From: UBA4416 sp943362175
GTDB lineage: Bacteria > Bacteroidota > Bacteroidia > B-17B0 > Aurantibacillaceae
Direction: 5' to 3'
Assembly (NCBI GenBank): GCA_943362175.1
Contig: CALRIU020000024.1
Coordinates: 17,046-81,045, forward strand
DNA: 64,000 nt
Shown: in pieces, positions 34,021-45,265 of the stretch
Layout: every line of letters starts with the position of its first letter
Position numbering within the stretch: the first letter of the stretch is position 1
The notes under the pieces: generated by a model
Databases searched by the model: none
The model's input: the letters and a program-made list of their open reading frames with translations, nothing else
Told to the model about the DNA's origin: nothing
Translations under genes and position numbers: made by a program

Positions 34021-37000
34021 ATGTCTGCATTTTCTAATTTACCAACCATTGACCAGCTGCGGAAGGTACATCCCTTTTTCAAATTCCTGTCGGAAGGGAA
34101 CCCGATCGCGGAAAAGGCCTTCTTCAAGGACCTGCGTGTCAATCAAAACCAAAGCAAATCACTCTCAAAACTCGAGCTGGACATTGTTCTGCACCGGAAA
34201 ATCTCGTTCGAGATCCCGGGTACCGGGGGCATCATCGTGAGCCTCAATAGCCAGGACCAGGAAACCGTTTTTGAGATGAACATCAACCTGAAGTGGAAAG
34301 TACTCGATTACGTCCCTGACTTTAGCCTGGCCACATTCGGAGATACGGGCCGGCAGGCTTTCGACTTCGCCTTAAAATTATTCAACTTCAAAGACGATGA
34401 TCTCCTTCGGAATATTTTAAGCCGTCTGCTTGCCAACGAATCAGATGCCAATGCGCTGATCAGCCAGGTCAATGATTTCGGGAACGGCGCCTTCCAGATC
34501 GATCTTTTACAGGACCCTTCCGGCTGGGAAGATGCCATTGACGCCATCATGTCTGTCAAAGACAGCGGGAATATCGATTTGCTGGAATTCGTTTTTCAGA
34601 ATTTCATTAACGCTGATTCCTTTGAAAGCATCATTGACAACCTCAAAACGTATTTGCTCAAACCTGAATTTGAATTTGATTACAAGCACTTACTGGAATT
34701 ACTGTATCCCGAGATCATGGTATCTCTCGATACTATTTCTTTCGGAGTGGAGTTCCCAAGAAAATACCTCCAGCCTGTGTTCACTAATTTCACGGATTAT
34801 CCAAACGCCGATCCTCAGACCCAACCGGGAGATATACTGCCTGATCCGTATTTAAGCAAAATAGCAATCGACTATAACACGGTTATCTTAACGGATCTGA
34901 AAAGCTTTGAATTTGACGCGCCGGATAATATCCGATTCTACAAGTCAAAGATCGGTAATACGAATTTTACCCTTTCAGCGAACGGCATCAAGCTCGACCT
35001 CTCCCGTACCACCAACATTCCTGAAGCCACAGCCGACGGGCGCCCTAGTGATTTTATCGGTGTATATATCACCGAAGGTTCTATCGGTTTCCCAACCGAT
35101 TGGGGGCATAATGCTCCCGACGTTCCGCCTTCTACAGCGGAGCTTTTCGTCAGCAACCTGCTCGTGGGTACCGGCGGCATCTCCGGCACGATTGGCATGC
35201 GCCCTACTGGGTCAAATACAACCGGACTCATCCAACTGAAATTCGGAAGTAAATTCAAAGTGTCCTTATCGGATTTTGAGATCGTGTTCCAACAGAATGC
35301 CATCATCAGCTCTTCCATTCACGGGAAGCTGGAAATTCCGGGATTCAAAAATGAAAACGAGGAACAGGTAGTCATCGACATTGACATTCACATCGGACAA
35401 AACGGTGAATTCAACATTGTTGCTGCTGCTGAGCCTCAGATCAAAAAAATCAGCATCCCCAAGGCTTTCGATTTCGATATTCAAAGCGCCTTCTTTGGCC
35501 GCGAAGCAGGATCCGACGGACGTTTCTACCTGGGTGTAGGCGGCCAGCTCGACATCCATCCTCCTGCCCCACTCGGCAGCCTGTTGCCCGACAAGCTCGA
35601 CATCAAGAAAATGCTGATCTATGATGACGGCAAGTTCGAGTTCGAAGGTGGTAAAATCACCTTGCCAAAAGCTTACACGGTGAACTTCGGTGCGGCTACC
35701 GTTTCCGTTACGGGTATTCACAGCGGCAACTATGAAAAGAACGGAAGGGATTATAAATACTTCGGCTTCGACGGTGGCATCAGCGTGAAGCCCTCTGCGG
35801 TTGACGCACAGGGCAAGGGCATCAAATTTTATTACACCGTTGACGATGGTACCTTCGATTGGTTCATTCGCCTGGAAAGTCTGAAAGTGGACATCATCAT
35901 TCCGGGAGGAGCCAATCCGGAGGATGCAGCCGTTGCGATTAAGGGCTTCCTGTCTATCGCCGAGCCGCGTATTCCGAATACGACTCCTCCTCTGTCTGAT
36001 AAAATGATCGAGTTGCTGAAAAGCGCCCAGGAATACATTGGCGGTGTGGATGTGCGCATCCCTAAGTTCAGGGGATTGCAGGCCAGCGCCGCCATGCGCT
36101 TTACCCCAAAAGTTCCGGCTTTCCTCATCGACCTCGCCATCGAAATGTCGACGCCGATCCCGCTGGGAGCTACAGGCCTTGGTATCTATGGCTTCCGCGC
36201 CCTGCTTGCCAAGCGTTACGTGGCATCCAAAGGAGCAGCCGGTGTTCCGGAAGACGGTGAATGGTGGCAGTATTACAAAGCCAAGATCGATCCCGATTAT
36301 AAGGAAGGGATCCAGGCTTCTAAATTCGACATCAAGGAAGGCTTCAGCCTTGGAGCCGGCGTCTCGTTGGCAACCTCTTCCGACTCCGGGAAGATCTTTT
36401 CTTCCAAATTATTTTTCCTGCTCTCTCTGCCGGATGTCTTCCTGTTCCAGGGACAGGCACAGTTCCTGAAAGAGCGCATTGGCATCGATGCCAATCCCGA
36501 TCCTCCCTTCTTTGCCATTATCGCCATTACCAAACACTCTGTGGAAGCAGGCTTTGGCGTGAACTACAAGCTGCGTGAAGACGGCAAGATCGTGACCGTT
36601 GACGGTGTGATTGAGCTGGGATTCTTCTGGGGAAGCTCGTCTTCCTGGTACGTCAACGTAGGCCGCGAAACGCCTGAGGACAGAAGGATACAAGCCAGGC
36701 TCTTCGATATCCTTAACATGTATTTCTACCTGATGATCTCATCGGGAGGATTAAGACTGGGGGCCGGTGTGAAATTCGAGTTGGTTAAAAAATTCGGCCC
36801 GATCAGTGCCGAGCTGAAAGCCTACATCGACACCTTCGGCAAGTTCAGTAAACGCCCACGCCAGATCGGTGGCGCCATCAAGCTTGGAGGCACCGTAGGC
36901 ATCAAGGTTTGCGGCCTGGGCTTCTCCGTTTCTGGCGCTGCCACACTCGCCGCAGAGGCTCCGAAACCACACGTGGTCACCGGTGAATTTGAAGTGTGTG

Positions 37001-40000
37001 TGAAAGTACTGAAGAAAGAGCGCTGTGTGCGTTTCGAGCTTACCTGGTTCTTCAACGAGGACCTGTTGATGATCCCGAACTCGCTGATTGGCGCCAACTC
37101 CGGTGAAGGAGATGACCGCGACATGAACGATGTGCGCAAGGCAGCCAAAATGACTAACATGGTAACGGGAGAGACCTATGCGCTCAGCCATACAACCGGC
37201 GCCGGCAGCATTCCTGCACCCGGTACCTGGATCACCGGTGGCAGTGATGATTACCGGGTTCCAATGGATTCCTTCTTCGACATCGAATTCAAAAAGGGTG
37301 TTAATATGGTTCCTGCAACCGGAAATAACCTTGGCAAGATCGGCGGGATGTCGACACCTGCAAGCTACATGGAATTTGTTCCGCCGCTTCGTGGTAAATC
37401 CGACAGGGTAAGGCACGAGTATTCCCTGAAAGACGTGGAGATCTTTTATTGGGATGAGAATGCCGGTCCCGCAGCCTGGAAGCCTTATGACTTTTACAGC
37501 GCTCTGCTTCCGATGTATCAAAACGCTACCGGAACGATGGTCAATGCTATTGACCCGGTGGCGTTGAGCACGATGAAATGGGGCTACTGGCAACAACAGG
37601 CTCCGGGGCTTAACAACAAGCTGAGGATCCTGGCTACCAGCCCGCTGTCTTATACATCCACTACAGGAAATGCCTTCAACATCGAAGACATGGGGGTTAA
37701 TGACTCCACGATCTTCTGTCCGGGAGACCCTATCGGCCATACCTGCGTGACGTTCCAGGCACAAGACGAGCAACGCCTCTTTGCAGCGGATACCCTGAAT
37801 TCTCATCAAAACGTGATTTTCCGTGTGACACAGAAAGACGGCGTGGTCTTAAACGGCATCACCAACATGTACGGCTTGTATGTAGAACCGGAAAGTACGC
37901 TGGAAATATTCTTCAACGAGCCGATGAAAGATGTACACCTGGATCTGCGCTCGCAAGCCACAGAGCTCACCCTGAAGTATTATCAAAGACAGGAAGGGCC
38001 TGTTGTGAATGGATTGAATACTTATACCTATGTGCTTGTCGGCACCCAATCGGAGAACCCGAACAATGGCATGATCGCATATACGCAGCCTGACGGCGCT
38101 TTCGACAAGATCGAAATTACCGTAGAGGAATGCAGGGTACAAAAACCGCTCTTCTGTGTACCTGTGAGCAATCTGAACACGATCCGTACCGATGTCTTCA
38201 ATTTCATTGAAACGCTGATCCAACAGGGGCACCTGATCCAGCCTTCGGTTGAGCTGTATGATCAGTATGAAACAGAATACCAGAATTTCTTCGGTTCTAC
38301 TTTATATCCGGCTCATCCTCAGAGCGGAGACCAGGTGATGCTGACACAAGGATACTATTCTCCTTCCGGCCTGAGCTTTACAATCAGCGACAATCACGGC
38401 TTCAACGGTCAGTACCAGCTCCTGGTAACCAATGCACCTGTAGGACATACGCTTGCCGACGCTGTAACGATCACCAGCATTGTACCTGCTTCTTATTCGG
38501 GTGGTGCCAACAATGAGTGGACCATCGTCTTCATCTCGAAAAAGAACAATGCGTACATCGAGTGCAAGCTCACGATCGGTAAGACCATTGCTTATTGTGT
38601 TTCCGATTGCTCGGCCGGACTTTATGAATTGTGCTACCTGAGCCTGGAAGATTACCTGCTCAATGAAACGATTCCTGATACCCAGGAACAGCTGGATGCA
38701 AACCAGGCCATGTTTGATACAATCAACAAAACCCTGCAGCCTGTATGGAGACCAAACACAACTTACGCTATCCGTTTGAAAACGGAAGACCGGATGTTCA
38801 GAGAAGGACAGTCCTCAACGGGCGGATTGCAGGCGAACGCGGATATTTACGGATTCAGAACGGCAGGTCCTGTCGGGCATTTCCACTCCTACCCTCGTTT
38901 AGAAAGTGGCACGATCAAGCGCCATGACCGCGATGATTATTCCGCGCTCGACCAGAAAGGCAGACAGGATGAGTTCCGCTTAAGCTCCCTGAAGTCTTAC
39001 ATCGATTACGATAAATCCTACCCTAATGCCGATGGCTCACTGGTAAATGCCAAGCCGCTGTTCTATGAAAATGCGCAGCTCCGTTTGTTCTACCTCTATA
39101 ACTACGTGTACCAGTTCTACAACGACTGGGTGGATCACGAGCACCAGCCTGCGAAGATTGCAGAATCCTCACTGGAGATCAGGGTCATTGACCCGGCACC
39201 GGTAGCGAATCCACCGGTACAAACGCCGGGAAGCTTTGAGGCGAATATGATTCCGCACACATTGGCAACAGGTGTTCCGCCTGCACTGATCCATTCGGTG
39301 AATAACGATATTGCGTTATTGAATAACCTGCTGGTTGGTGGAAGCTCCTGTGCTGAGGAAGTTCCGCTCATCCCGATCGATATTTCTTCGGCGAAGGAAG
39401 TGGATCTGAAACCGCTGAAATTATATACCGCTCAGTTTGTGGCACACTACAACGCCCGTATCAACGGAGGATTTGCAACAACGCCGTTTTCATCGGTTGT
39501 GCATGCTTATGTCTTCCAGACCTCGCGTTACGCCAATTTCTCAGAACAGGTCAACAGCTACATTTTACTGAAAGAAAACAATGTGGCTGTGAAGAAAGCC
39601 ATTTATCCGCTGGAGCTGCCTGTTGTTCCGAACTATGCACTTGCAGCACAGGTGATCAACGATACACTGACGCCTGCACAGGACGTTTTGAAGCAACAAT
39701 ACGCCAACGTGTTCGACAGGCTGGTGCAAGGTGTGTTTGCCCTGGATGCCAATGCCTTACAGACTGCGGCGACTACGGAATTCAACCTGCTTCACTCGGA
39801 AGGACAGCTGAGAGGCATCCTCATCCGGAACCCGGAGCCGTTCAATAATCCGAAATTACCACAGGATCAAACAACCCTTGAGGTAAGAACGTTTAACGGA
39901 ACGGCGTTTGCAAATCCGGAGCTGTTCAGCATTCTGCATTCGCCGGATCGCTCGTCCATCTTCATCACTCCTTCGGATATGAGCTTCGGCATGGATGAGA

Positions 40001-40107
40001 CAGCGTCACTTCAATTCACGTTCACATACAAAACCTATAATGGAATCCTGTTCGAGGATGCCGCTGAAGAAATCATAGAAATCAATTTAAATAACCACCA
40101 GATTTAA
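34021..40107 (+). CDS. Giant-locus protein 3, 2028 aa
   Basis: The largest protein, with no signal peptide. Residues 1-260 are largely helical (SNLPTIDQLRKVHPFFKFL onward). About 270-1050 is a very long beta-rich region with paired amphipathic strands and many Gly, Asp and Asn turns (SLGAGVSLATSSDSGKIF, GLRLGAGVKFELVKKFG), reminiscent of DUF6603-type proteins. About 1570-1700 holds a distinct block, WRPNTTYAIRLKTEDRM, YGFRTAGPVGHFHSYPRL and YIDYDKSYPNADGSL. No enzyme motif is seen. It follows a 115-base gap, and the next gene begins ten bases after its end. It may be a fibre, shell or lipid-contacting scaffold; function is unknown. Confidence 0.78.
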   Translation: MSAFSNLPTIDQLRKVHPFFKFLSEGNPIAEKAFFKDLRVNQNQSKSLSKLELDIVLHRKISFEIPGTGGIIVSLNSQDQETVFEMNINLKWKVLDYVPDFSLATFGDTGRQAFDFALKLFNFKDDDLLRNILSRLLANESDANALISQVNDFGNGAFQIDLLQDPSGWEDAIDAIMSVKDSGNIDLLEFVFQNFINADSFESIIDNLKTYLLKPEFEFDYKHLLELLYPEIMVSLDTISFGVEFPRKYLQPVFTNFTDYPNADPQTQPGDILPDPYLSKIAIDYNTVILTDLKSFEFDAPDNIRFYKSKIGNTNFTLSANGIKLDLSRTTNIPEATADGRPSDFIGVYITEGSIGFPTDWGHNAPDVPPSTAELFVSNLLVGTGGISGTIGMRPTGSNTTGLIQLKFGSKFKVSLSDFEIVFQQNAIISSSIHGKLEIPGFKNENEEQVVIDIDIHIGQNGEFNIVAAAEPQIKKISIPKAFDFDIQSAFFGREAGSDGRFYLGVGGQLDIHPPAPLGSLLPDKLDIKKMLIYDDGKFEFEGGKITLPKAYTVNFGAATVSVTGIHSGNYEKNGRDYKYFGFDGGISVKPSAVDAQGKGIKFYYTVDDGTFDWFIRLESLKVDIIIPGGANPEDAAVAIKGFLSIAEPRIPNTTPPLSDKMIELLKSAQEYIGGVDVRIPKFRGLQASAAMRFTPKVPAFLIDLAIEMSTPIPLGATGLGIYGFRALLAKRYVASKGAAGVPEDGEWWQYYKAKIDPDYKEGIQASKFDIKEGFSLGAGVSLATSSDSGKIFSSKLFFLLSLPDVFLFQGQAQFLKERIGIDANPDPPFFAIIAITKHSVEAGFGVNYKLREDGKIVTVDGVIELGFFWGSSSSWYVNVGRETPEDRRIQARLFDILNMYFYLMISSGGLRLGAGVKFELVKKFGPISAELKAYIDTFGKFSKRPRQIGGAIKLGGTVGIKVCGLGFSVSGAATLAAEAPKPHVVTGEFEVCVKVLKKERCVRFELTWFFNEDLLMIPNSLIGANSGEGDDRDMNDVRKAAKMTNMVTGETYALSHTTGAGSIPAPGTWITGGSDDYRVPMDSFFDIEFKKGVNMVPATGNNLGKIGGMSTPASYMEFVPPLRGKSDRVRHEYSLKDVEIFYWDENAGPAAWKPYDFYSALLPMYQNATGTMVNAIDPVALSTMKWGYWQQQAPGLNNKLRILATSPLSYTSTTGNAFNIEDMGVNDSTIFCPGDPIGHTCVTFQAQDEQRLFAADTLNSHQNVIFRVTQKDGVVLNGITNMYGLYVEPESTLEIFFNEPMKDVHLDLRSQATELTLKYYQRQEGPVVNGLNTYTYVLVGTQSENPNNGMIAYTQPDGAFDKIEITVEECRVQKPLFCVPVSNLNTIRTDVFNFIETLIQQGHLIQPSVELYDQYETEYQNFFGSTLYPAHPQSGDQVMLTQGYYSPSGLSFTISDNHGFNGQYQLLVTNAPVGHTLADAVTITSIVPASYSGGANNEWTIVFISKKNNAYIECKLTIGKTIAYCVSDCSAGLYELCYLSLEDYLLNETIPDTQEQLDANQAMFDTINKTLQPVWRPNTTYAIRLKTEDRMFREGQSSTGGLQANADIYGFRTAGPVGHFHSYPRLESGTIKRHDRDDYSALDQKGRQDEFRLSSLKSYIDYDKSYPNADGSLVNAKPLFYENAQLRLFYLYNYVYQFYNDWVDHEHQPAKIAESSLEIRVIDPAPVANPPVQTPGSFEANMIPHTLATGVPPALIHSVNNDIALLNNLLVGGSSCAEEVPLIPIDISSAKEVDLKPLKLYTAQFVAHYNARINGGFATTPFSSVVHAYVFQTSRYANFSEQVNSYILLKENNVAVKKAIYPLELPVVPNYALAAQVINDTLTPAQDVLKQQYANVFDRLVQGVFALDANALQTAATTEFNLLHSEGQLRGILIRNPEPFNNPKLPQDQTTLEVRTFNGTAFANPELFSILHSPDRSSIFITPSDMSFGMDETASLQFTFTYKTYNGILFEDAAEEIIEINLNNHQI

Positions 40108-40117
40108 TCAACACACC

Positions 40118-43100
40118 ATGGCTATAGTAAACATTCAGAACTCCCCGCTCTTCCAATCCGGGTACACTTACCTGGAAGCAGCAGGATCGTCGGGAGCAGA
40201 CAAAACAATTGCGGGTTGTCACCTTCGCTGGGACCTGCTGGGCACACTTGGCGAGAATCACCTGCCTAAAGGCTCGTATGCCCAGAGCGCACCTTACCAA
40301 ACAAGTTCCGGTTTTAATAAACCGAACGATGTGGTCAACATCTATAAACTCCCTTTTTTCGGCAGGCATTTCATCGAATGGAACACATCGGTGAAACCTG
40401 ACTCCAGCGGCACTACCGCCGCAGGAGTGCCGTACTGGGCGATTCTTCTTCCGGTGGAAAGCAGTACTACCAACGCGGAAACGGAGATGCGGATTTTCTT
40501 TACCGATGTGGCCCTGTACAACGCTCTGGCAGCAGCGTATAGTTTCTCCACGCAATGGGGAAAGATCCTGGACGAGTATACAGGTATCATCGAGGTATCC
40601 TGCACCGGTAAGCTGTCATTCTACTGGCAGTTCCTGTCTTCTGTCGCTGATCCGACTGCTAATTCAGGAAATTACTCCATGCGCGTGGAGGCCGTGGGCC
40701 TGCCCAATTCACTGGAGCCTGATACGAAGCAGCTGAACTACAGAAACACCCATAGCAATTATTCCTCGTTTGATTTTTTCAGTGAAAACACCGAGCGCAT
40801 CCGTTTTGATAAAACAAACAATAAGATCGGGCGCATCCGGGTAATTACCTATGAAGATTTTATCAGGGAAAGCAATGCCGGAAACGGTGCCTGGCAACAG
40901 GTAGGGAGCTTTGCCCTTACCCTCGACAACACCGTTATGGAAAATCGCCTGATGCCTTCAGACATTCACGGCACCTGGCCTAAATTCAGCATCACGCCCA
41001 CATCCGGCGAGTTTGCCGTAAATGCCAATAACTACATCGACAGATGGCAGGGGCCTGGCTATACCTTCGATTCGCTGGATGAAAGTGACAATGACCCGGA
41101 AGGACTTCAAACTTTTCTTCATACCTACCTGAAAAAGAGCACAACGGATCCAAGGGCAGTCGTGTCTTTCCCATCGAACGATCCGGACGACGAGACCTTT
41201 CAAACCATGAGCTGCCTGGATATGATCCGCCTGATGTCTCTCGACTTTCATGTGGCCCGTGTTCTTGGCCTGGGTCACATCGATACAACCTTCGACCGGG
41301 GCTACTATCAGAGCTATTATGTATACTGCCTGCAGTACCTCACAAAAAGTGGATTGGACGCGCCTTACAACGGCACAGTCGACCATTCGCACATTTACAT
41401 GACCTTGCCGCTCATTTCCCAAAATGACAGCCGCCTGCCTGCTGCTCCTGCATTAAAAGAGGTGACGTTTGGAGCCGGTATTGATAATGCCACAGGGCAG
41501 CCTGCCGTGATCACGGATGCGGATGGTTACACACCACAGGAAAACCTGCGCTTCATTAACCTGAACCGTGCGCCGCATGCTTATGAAAAACCGTTCGGCC
41601 CGTTCTTCTACGAATCAACAGCCATCGATCTTTCCCGACAAACACAGGCGATTGGCTATGGCTTGAAATACAAGGAAGTGAATGAAGCCGATTACCGAAA
41701 ACCGGACCTGAACCACGATTCGGCTTTTGAAGACCGCACGGGTGTTGACGAAACAACCATCATTCTTGAAAACGGTGGCCCGAGGCTGTTTACTCACCTC
41801 GAGGAGGAGGAAGGCACCCACGCTTACGCGGCTTATGCCATCAACTGGTTCTCCCGTGTTTCTCCCCTGAGCAACGTTAAACAGGTGACGACGGTGTTCC
41901 CGAAGATCACCAGGCTGCTTCCACCTTTCAACTATGCCACACATCTCATCCAGGATGAGGATCCGGCTGAAACGGTGATTGCGGAAAAAGCACTGCTGTT
42001 CACAACCATTGCCGAACAGGAGCAACTGGCGCTGCTTTCAGCTGAGCCCGACCAGACGCTGGTAAGAACCTCCTTCGACTGGAATCACATACAGAACAAC
42101 GCACATCCTACGGTGAACTATGCTGAATTTTTCTTCCGTGAGCATGATCCGCTGGTCGTAAAGGGAAAGATCACGGAGGTGATACCGATAGATGCCGAAA
42201 CGGTATTGGTGAAAACAGGCTCTTACCTGATGACAAGCAGTTTCCCGGCCCAGACGGTTGTACCATCGGTGCTTGCAGGACAGGCAACGCGGTTTGCGGG
42301 CTCCTTGTTCAGCTCCGGAGAGCAGGGATATTTTATCGAGCAGGTACAGAATCCCGGCAATGCCCCCTGGTTCAGAGTGAAAGCGCTGAAGCAAAATCAG
42401 GCGGTTGCTCCCGATCCTTCCAATCAGAATCAGTTTCTCACACAGGAAACGTTTACCTTACCACAGGTTGGAGATCTGTTCTTTGTGATAGAGAACCTGT
42501 CGGAAGCTGCCAATTGGGATCTGAAGCATCCACAGCGCGCCTACATCGAAAGGCATTATACCAATGCGTCTATCGGCCTTCGCTCTTCTGTTTCCAATGT
42601 GGTGAGCTATGGTATTAAAAGCATCCATCAAACCGTTGGCGATACGATTGTTGAGCTGCATGAGCCTCTCAAAGTGGGCGATGCATCCGGGATCAGCGCC
42701 GAATATATGGTTCGTGCAACTATTACCACGCAAACAGCCACACAGCTCAAACTCACAGGCGACTGGAGTTTACAGCTTACAAACGGCAATACGATTTACC
42801 TCTTCGGCAATACCGCGAATGATGGCATCTACACGGTTTCCGGCACAGTAACGTATAGTTCGGGGCAATCAACCGTAAACCTCGTTGAGGCTTTGCCTTC
42901 TCCGTCTACTACCGGCGGCTTTGCAAGCTTCAGGGTATTAAGGGAACTGGACGACCTGGACACCTTAGCGAACACCATTACCATTCCCGGGCTGTATGCT
43001 GCCGAAATAGGCGCTGCTTATGTGGAATACAGAACTGAAAGCGACGGATCACAAACACGCTTTGTCGTTGGCGGGATCACAGCGCCTGTTACCTTCGAAC

Positions 43101-45256
43101 CTCTCCTTGCAGAGAACGGCATGGGCACAGGCTACGTGCAGGTGTTTATGAATCATACCCTGGCGGCGCATCCCGACCCACGCATCAGCTGGTACAAAGG
43201 AACCATCCGCTTAAAAACAGTGGCCGGCGATACACAGTCCTATCCTGTTTCCTACATCGGTAACCTCACATCGACGAGCACATCAGGCCTTGCCCTGGTA
43301 ATCCAGGATCCCGGCTTCACGGCCGAAGATCCGGCGAATCCGGGAAGCGGCGATCTGTATACCATCGACCTGGATGCCATTAGTGCTACAGGCAATTACC
43401 ATCCTTCCTACAAGCTGTATCTGCCTTATTCGAATGGCTTGTACCCTGTTTCAGGCGCGCCGGTAGCTCCTTCCGGAGTTCATTTCGACGAGGCGGCGAC
43501 GCTGCCTGTTCTCAACGATCCGGCAGTGAGCAACAAGAAGACCTTTATGTCGGTACGCTCTGTGGACGTTGTTGAAAATGTGAGCTCTTACCTTGCTCCG
43601 CCTTCCACCCTGCTGGCGCAGAAAATCACCGTGCCTGTAGCGCCTGGCTTACCGCAGGGGCCCTTGTATGCCACCAGGCCGGATTTCTACGGCAAGAGCA
43701 CTTATACCTTCGATACGCAGGTGGATACAACGGGCGGCCGATCGCCTTATGCGCTTGTCTTCCTGAAATCCACCAACGATAAACTGCTGGATGTACTTTA
43801 TAAAAAAGAAACGCAGGGTCTGATCAAACAAGCCTGGAGTGAACTGTCGCCCGGGGTACAGCTCGATCCGCAGCTCTGGAAAATCCTGATCAACGGAATC
43901 TCAGAGCCCGGAAGCCCGGCAGAGTTTGCCGTGTATACCAGCACAGCCGGAACCTTCCAATGGCCGATGCCTGATAATGAGAGTTTCTACATCCCGTTTG
44001 AAACCAATATTCCGATTGAGCTGCTGACCGATCCTGAGTTGTTTTATCTATTCAAAGCATCACAGAATTTTTCACTCTCGGCAAGCTATACTGTATACGG
44101 ACGTACGATAACGGCAGCAGAGCTTTTGAAAAGAGCCGTGAGCGATTGCTTCATTCCGTTGAATGAGCAGCCTCCGTTGTTCATGCACCTGAAAACGGGC
44201 AGACAAACGTCTTCCGCTCCTTCCGTGATCCGCGACACGAATGGCCTTCTGCTCGATCCTCAAACGAACGATATTTACCCGATGGTACGTAAGTATGAGC
44301 TGGATGACCAGACCTATGTACGCTTCACGGATTATACCCTCGACGGCGCTTCGAACTGCCTGTATTTTTACCGCGCGATGGAGATGGACGACAAGTTCAA
44401 ATTCAGTGAGGTGAGTGATACGCTTGGTCCTGTGGTGATGGTGAACTCCTTTTATCCCGAGAGGCCTCAGATCCGAAAAGTGCTGACGCGCCTGGAAAAT
44501 CCTTCGGAAGAAATTCCGGCAGGCGTTGTGTTCGAGCTCAATCCATACAGCGAAACCGAAAAGATCTCGAAGCTGGACATTTACCGCTCCATTGGTGAAA
44601 CGGATGCACTCAGCACCCGTACCATGACCAAAGTAAAAACCATAGCATGGGGAGATCCGCTGGTCGATGATTTTGCGAACGATGCTTTTCCGCTTTTCGG
44701 CGAAGACCTGGTGTACAGGCTGGTAGCGGTGCGCGATGTCAAAGATGTACGCGATGTATTAGGCGCTGCGGAGGCAGAGGTTGTGGAGATCCCTTCCCAC
44801 CCTTCCGATATGGTCAAAGCCACACTCATTGATGTGGTCAATCCGGTAGCTCCCGACCTGGAGTTTGTGATAGGTGGCGTTACGGGTGACGAGTACAGCA
44901 ATGTGCTGATCAGCTGGCAAACAACCTGCTACAACGGAAGCTATTCCCTGCAGAAGATGAATGATTCCGGTAACTGGGTAGAAATCTATCACACATCACA
45001 AAAAACCGGCACGGTGAGCTATCCTCCATTTGCCGGCGGTGTTCCTGATTTTGTAACCCATACGGCAACAAGTCTGCTCCCGCGGAAAAATGAAGATGAT
45101 CAATTGATCTATCACCGCTTCAGGGTACAGGTAGAGAACTCATCGGGGCTTTTCAACCTGCAGGACAACGTCTTTATCCTGCAACAGTTTGAGCTCGCAC
45201 AGGAAGATGGTGGAAATATTAACCTGGAAGATAATTCCGGATCACTTTTAGTCTGA
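40118..45256 (+). CDS. Giant-locus protein 4, 1712 aa
   Basis: A large soluble protein without a signal peptide. It is built mostly of beta domains with many Thr, Ser and Pro linkers. The N-terminal 250 residues include CHLRWDLLGTLG and HFIEWNTSV. The middle has several repeated sandwich-like domains, and the last 200 residues resemble a fibronectin type III domain (DLEFVIGGVTGDEYSNVLI, SWQTTCYNGSYSLQKMN). It ends with an acidic tail. No nuclease, protease or toxin motif is visible. It lies ten bases after gene 3, so the two are probably made together. A long hairpin separates it from the tail-fibre-like gene. Confidence 0.75.
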   Translation: MAIVNIQNSPLFQSGYTYLEAAGSSGADKTIAGCHLRWDLLGTLGENHLPKGSYAQSAPYQTSSGFNKPNDVVNIYKLPFFGRHFIEWNTSVKPDSSGTTAAGVPYWAILLPVESSTTNAETEMRIFFTDVALYNALAAAYSFSTQWGKILDEYTGIIEVSCTGKLSFYWQFLSSVADPTANSGNYSMRVEAVGLPNSLEPDTKQLNYRNTHSNYSSFDFFSENTERIRFDKTNNKIGRIRVITYEDFIRESNAGNGAWQQVGSFALTLDNTVMENRLMPSDIHGTWPKFSITPTSGEFAVNANNYIDRWQGPGYTFDSLDESDNDPEGLQTFLHTYLKKSTTDPRAVVSFPSNDPDDETFQTMSCLDMIRLMSLDFHVARVLGLGHIDTTFDRGYYQSYYVYCLQYLTKSGLDAPYNGTVDHSHIYMTLPLISQNDSRLPAAPALKEVTFGAGIDNATGQPAVITDADGYTPQENLRFINLNRAPHAYEKPFGPFFYESTAIDLSRQTQAIGYGLKYKEVNEADYRKPDLNHDSAFEDRTGVDETTIILENGGPRLFTHLEEEEGTHAYAAYAINWFSRVSPLSNVKQVTTVFPKITRLLPPFNYATHLIQDEDPAETVIAEKALLFTTIAEQEQLALLSAEPDQTLVRTSFDWNHIQNNAHPTVNYAEFFFREHDPLVVKGKITEVIPIDAETVLVKTGSYLMTSSFPAQTVVPSVLAGQATRFAGSLFSSGEQGYFIEQVQNPGNAPWFRVKALKQNQAVAPDPSNQNQFLTQETFTLPQVGDLFFVIENLSEAANWDLKHPQRAYIERHYTNASIGLRSSVSNVVSYGIKSIHQTVGDTIVELHEPLKVGDASGISAEYMVRATITTQTATQLKLTGDWSLQLTNGNTIYLFGNTANDGIYTVSGTVTYSSGQSTVNLVEALPSPSTTGGFASFRVLRELDDLDTLANTITIPGLYAAEIGAAYVEYRTESDGSQTRFVVGGITAPVTFEPLLAENGMGTGYVQVFMNHTLAAHPDPRISWYKGTIRLKTVAGDTQSYPVSYIGNLTSTSTSGLALVIQDPGFTAEDPANPGSGDLYTIDLDAISATGNYHPSYKLYLPYSNGLYPVSGAPVAPSGVHFDEAATLPVLNDPAVSNKKTFMSVRSVDVVENVSSYLAPPSTLLAQKITVPVAPGLPQGPLYATRPDFYGKSTYTFDTQVDTTGGRSPYALVFLKSTNDKLLDVLYKKETQGLIKQAWSELSPGVQLDPQLWKILINGISEPGSPAEFAVYTSTAGTFQWPMPDNESFYIPFETNIPIELLTDPELFYLFKASQNFSLSASYTVYGRTITAAELLKRAVSDCFIPLNEQPPLFMHLKTGRQTSSAPSVIRDTNGLLLDPQTNDIYPMVRKYELDDQTYVRFTDYTLDGASNCLYFYRAMEMDDKFKFSEVSDTLGPVVMVNSFYPERPQIRKVLTRLENPSEEIPAGVVFELNPYSETEKISKLDIYRSIGETDALSTRTMTKVKTIAWGDPLVDDFANDAFPLFGEDLVYRLVAVRDVKDVRDVLGAAEAEVVEIPSHPSDMVKATLIDVVNPVAPDLEFVIGGVTGDEYSNVLISWQTTCYNGSYSLQKMNDSGNWVEIYHTSQKTGTVSYPPFAGGVPDFVTHTATSLLPRKNEDDQLIYHRFRVQVENSSGLFNLQDNVFILQQFELAQEDGGNINLEDNSGSLLV

Positions 45257-45265
45257 TAAAAAAAT

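Noticed and set aside
36751..37809. 352-codon minus-strand frame inside the 2028-aa gene
   Set aside because: It is a shadow of a gene with strong codon bias on the other strand; its protein is low-complexity in His, Arg and Gly without domains.
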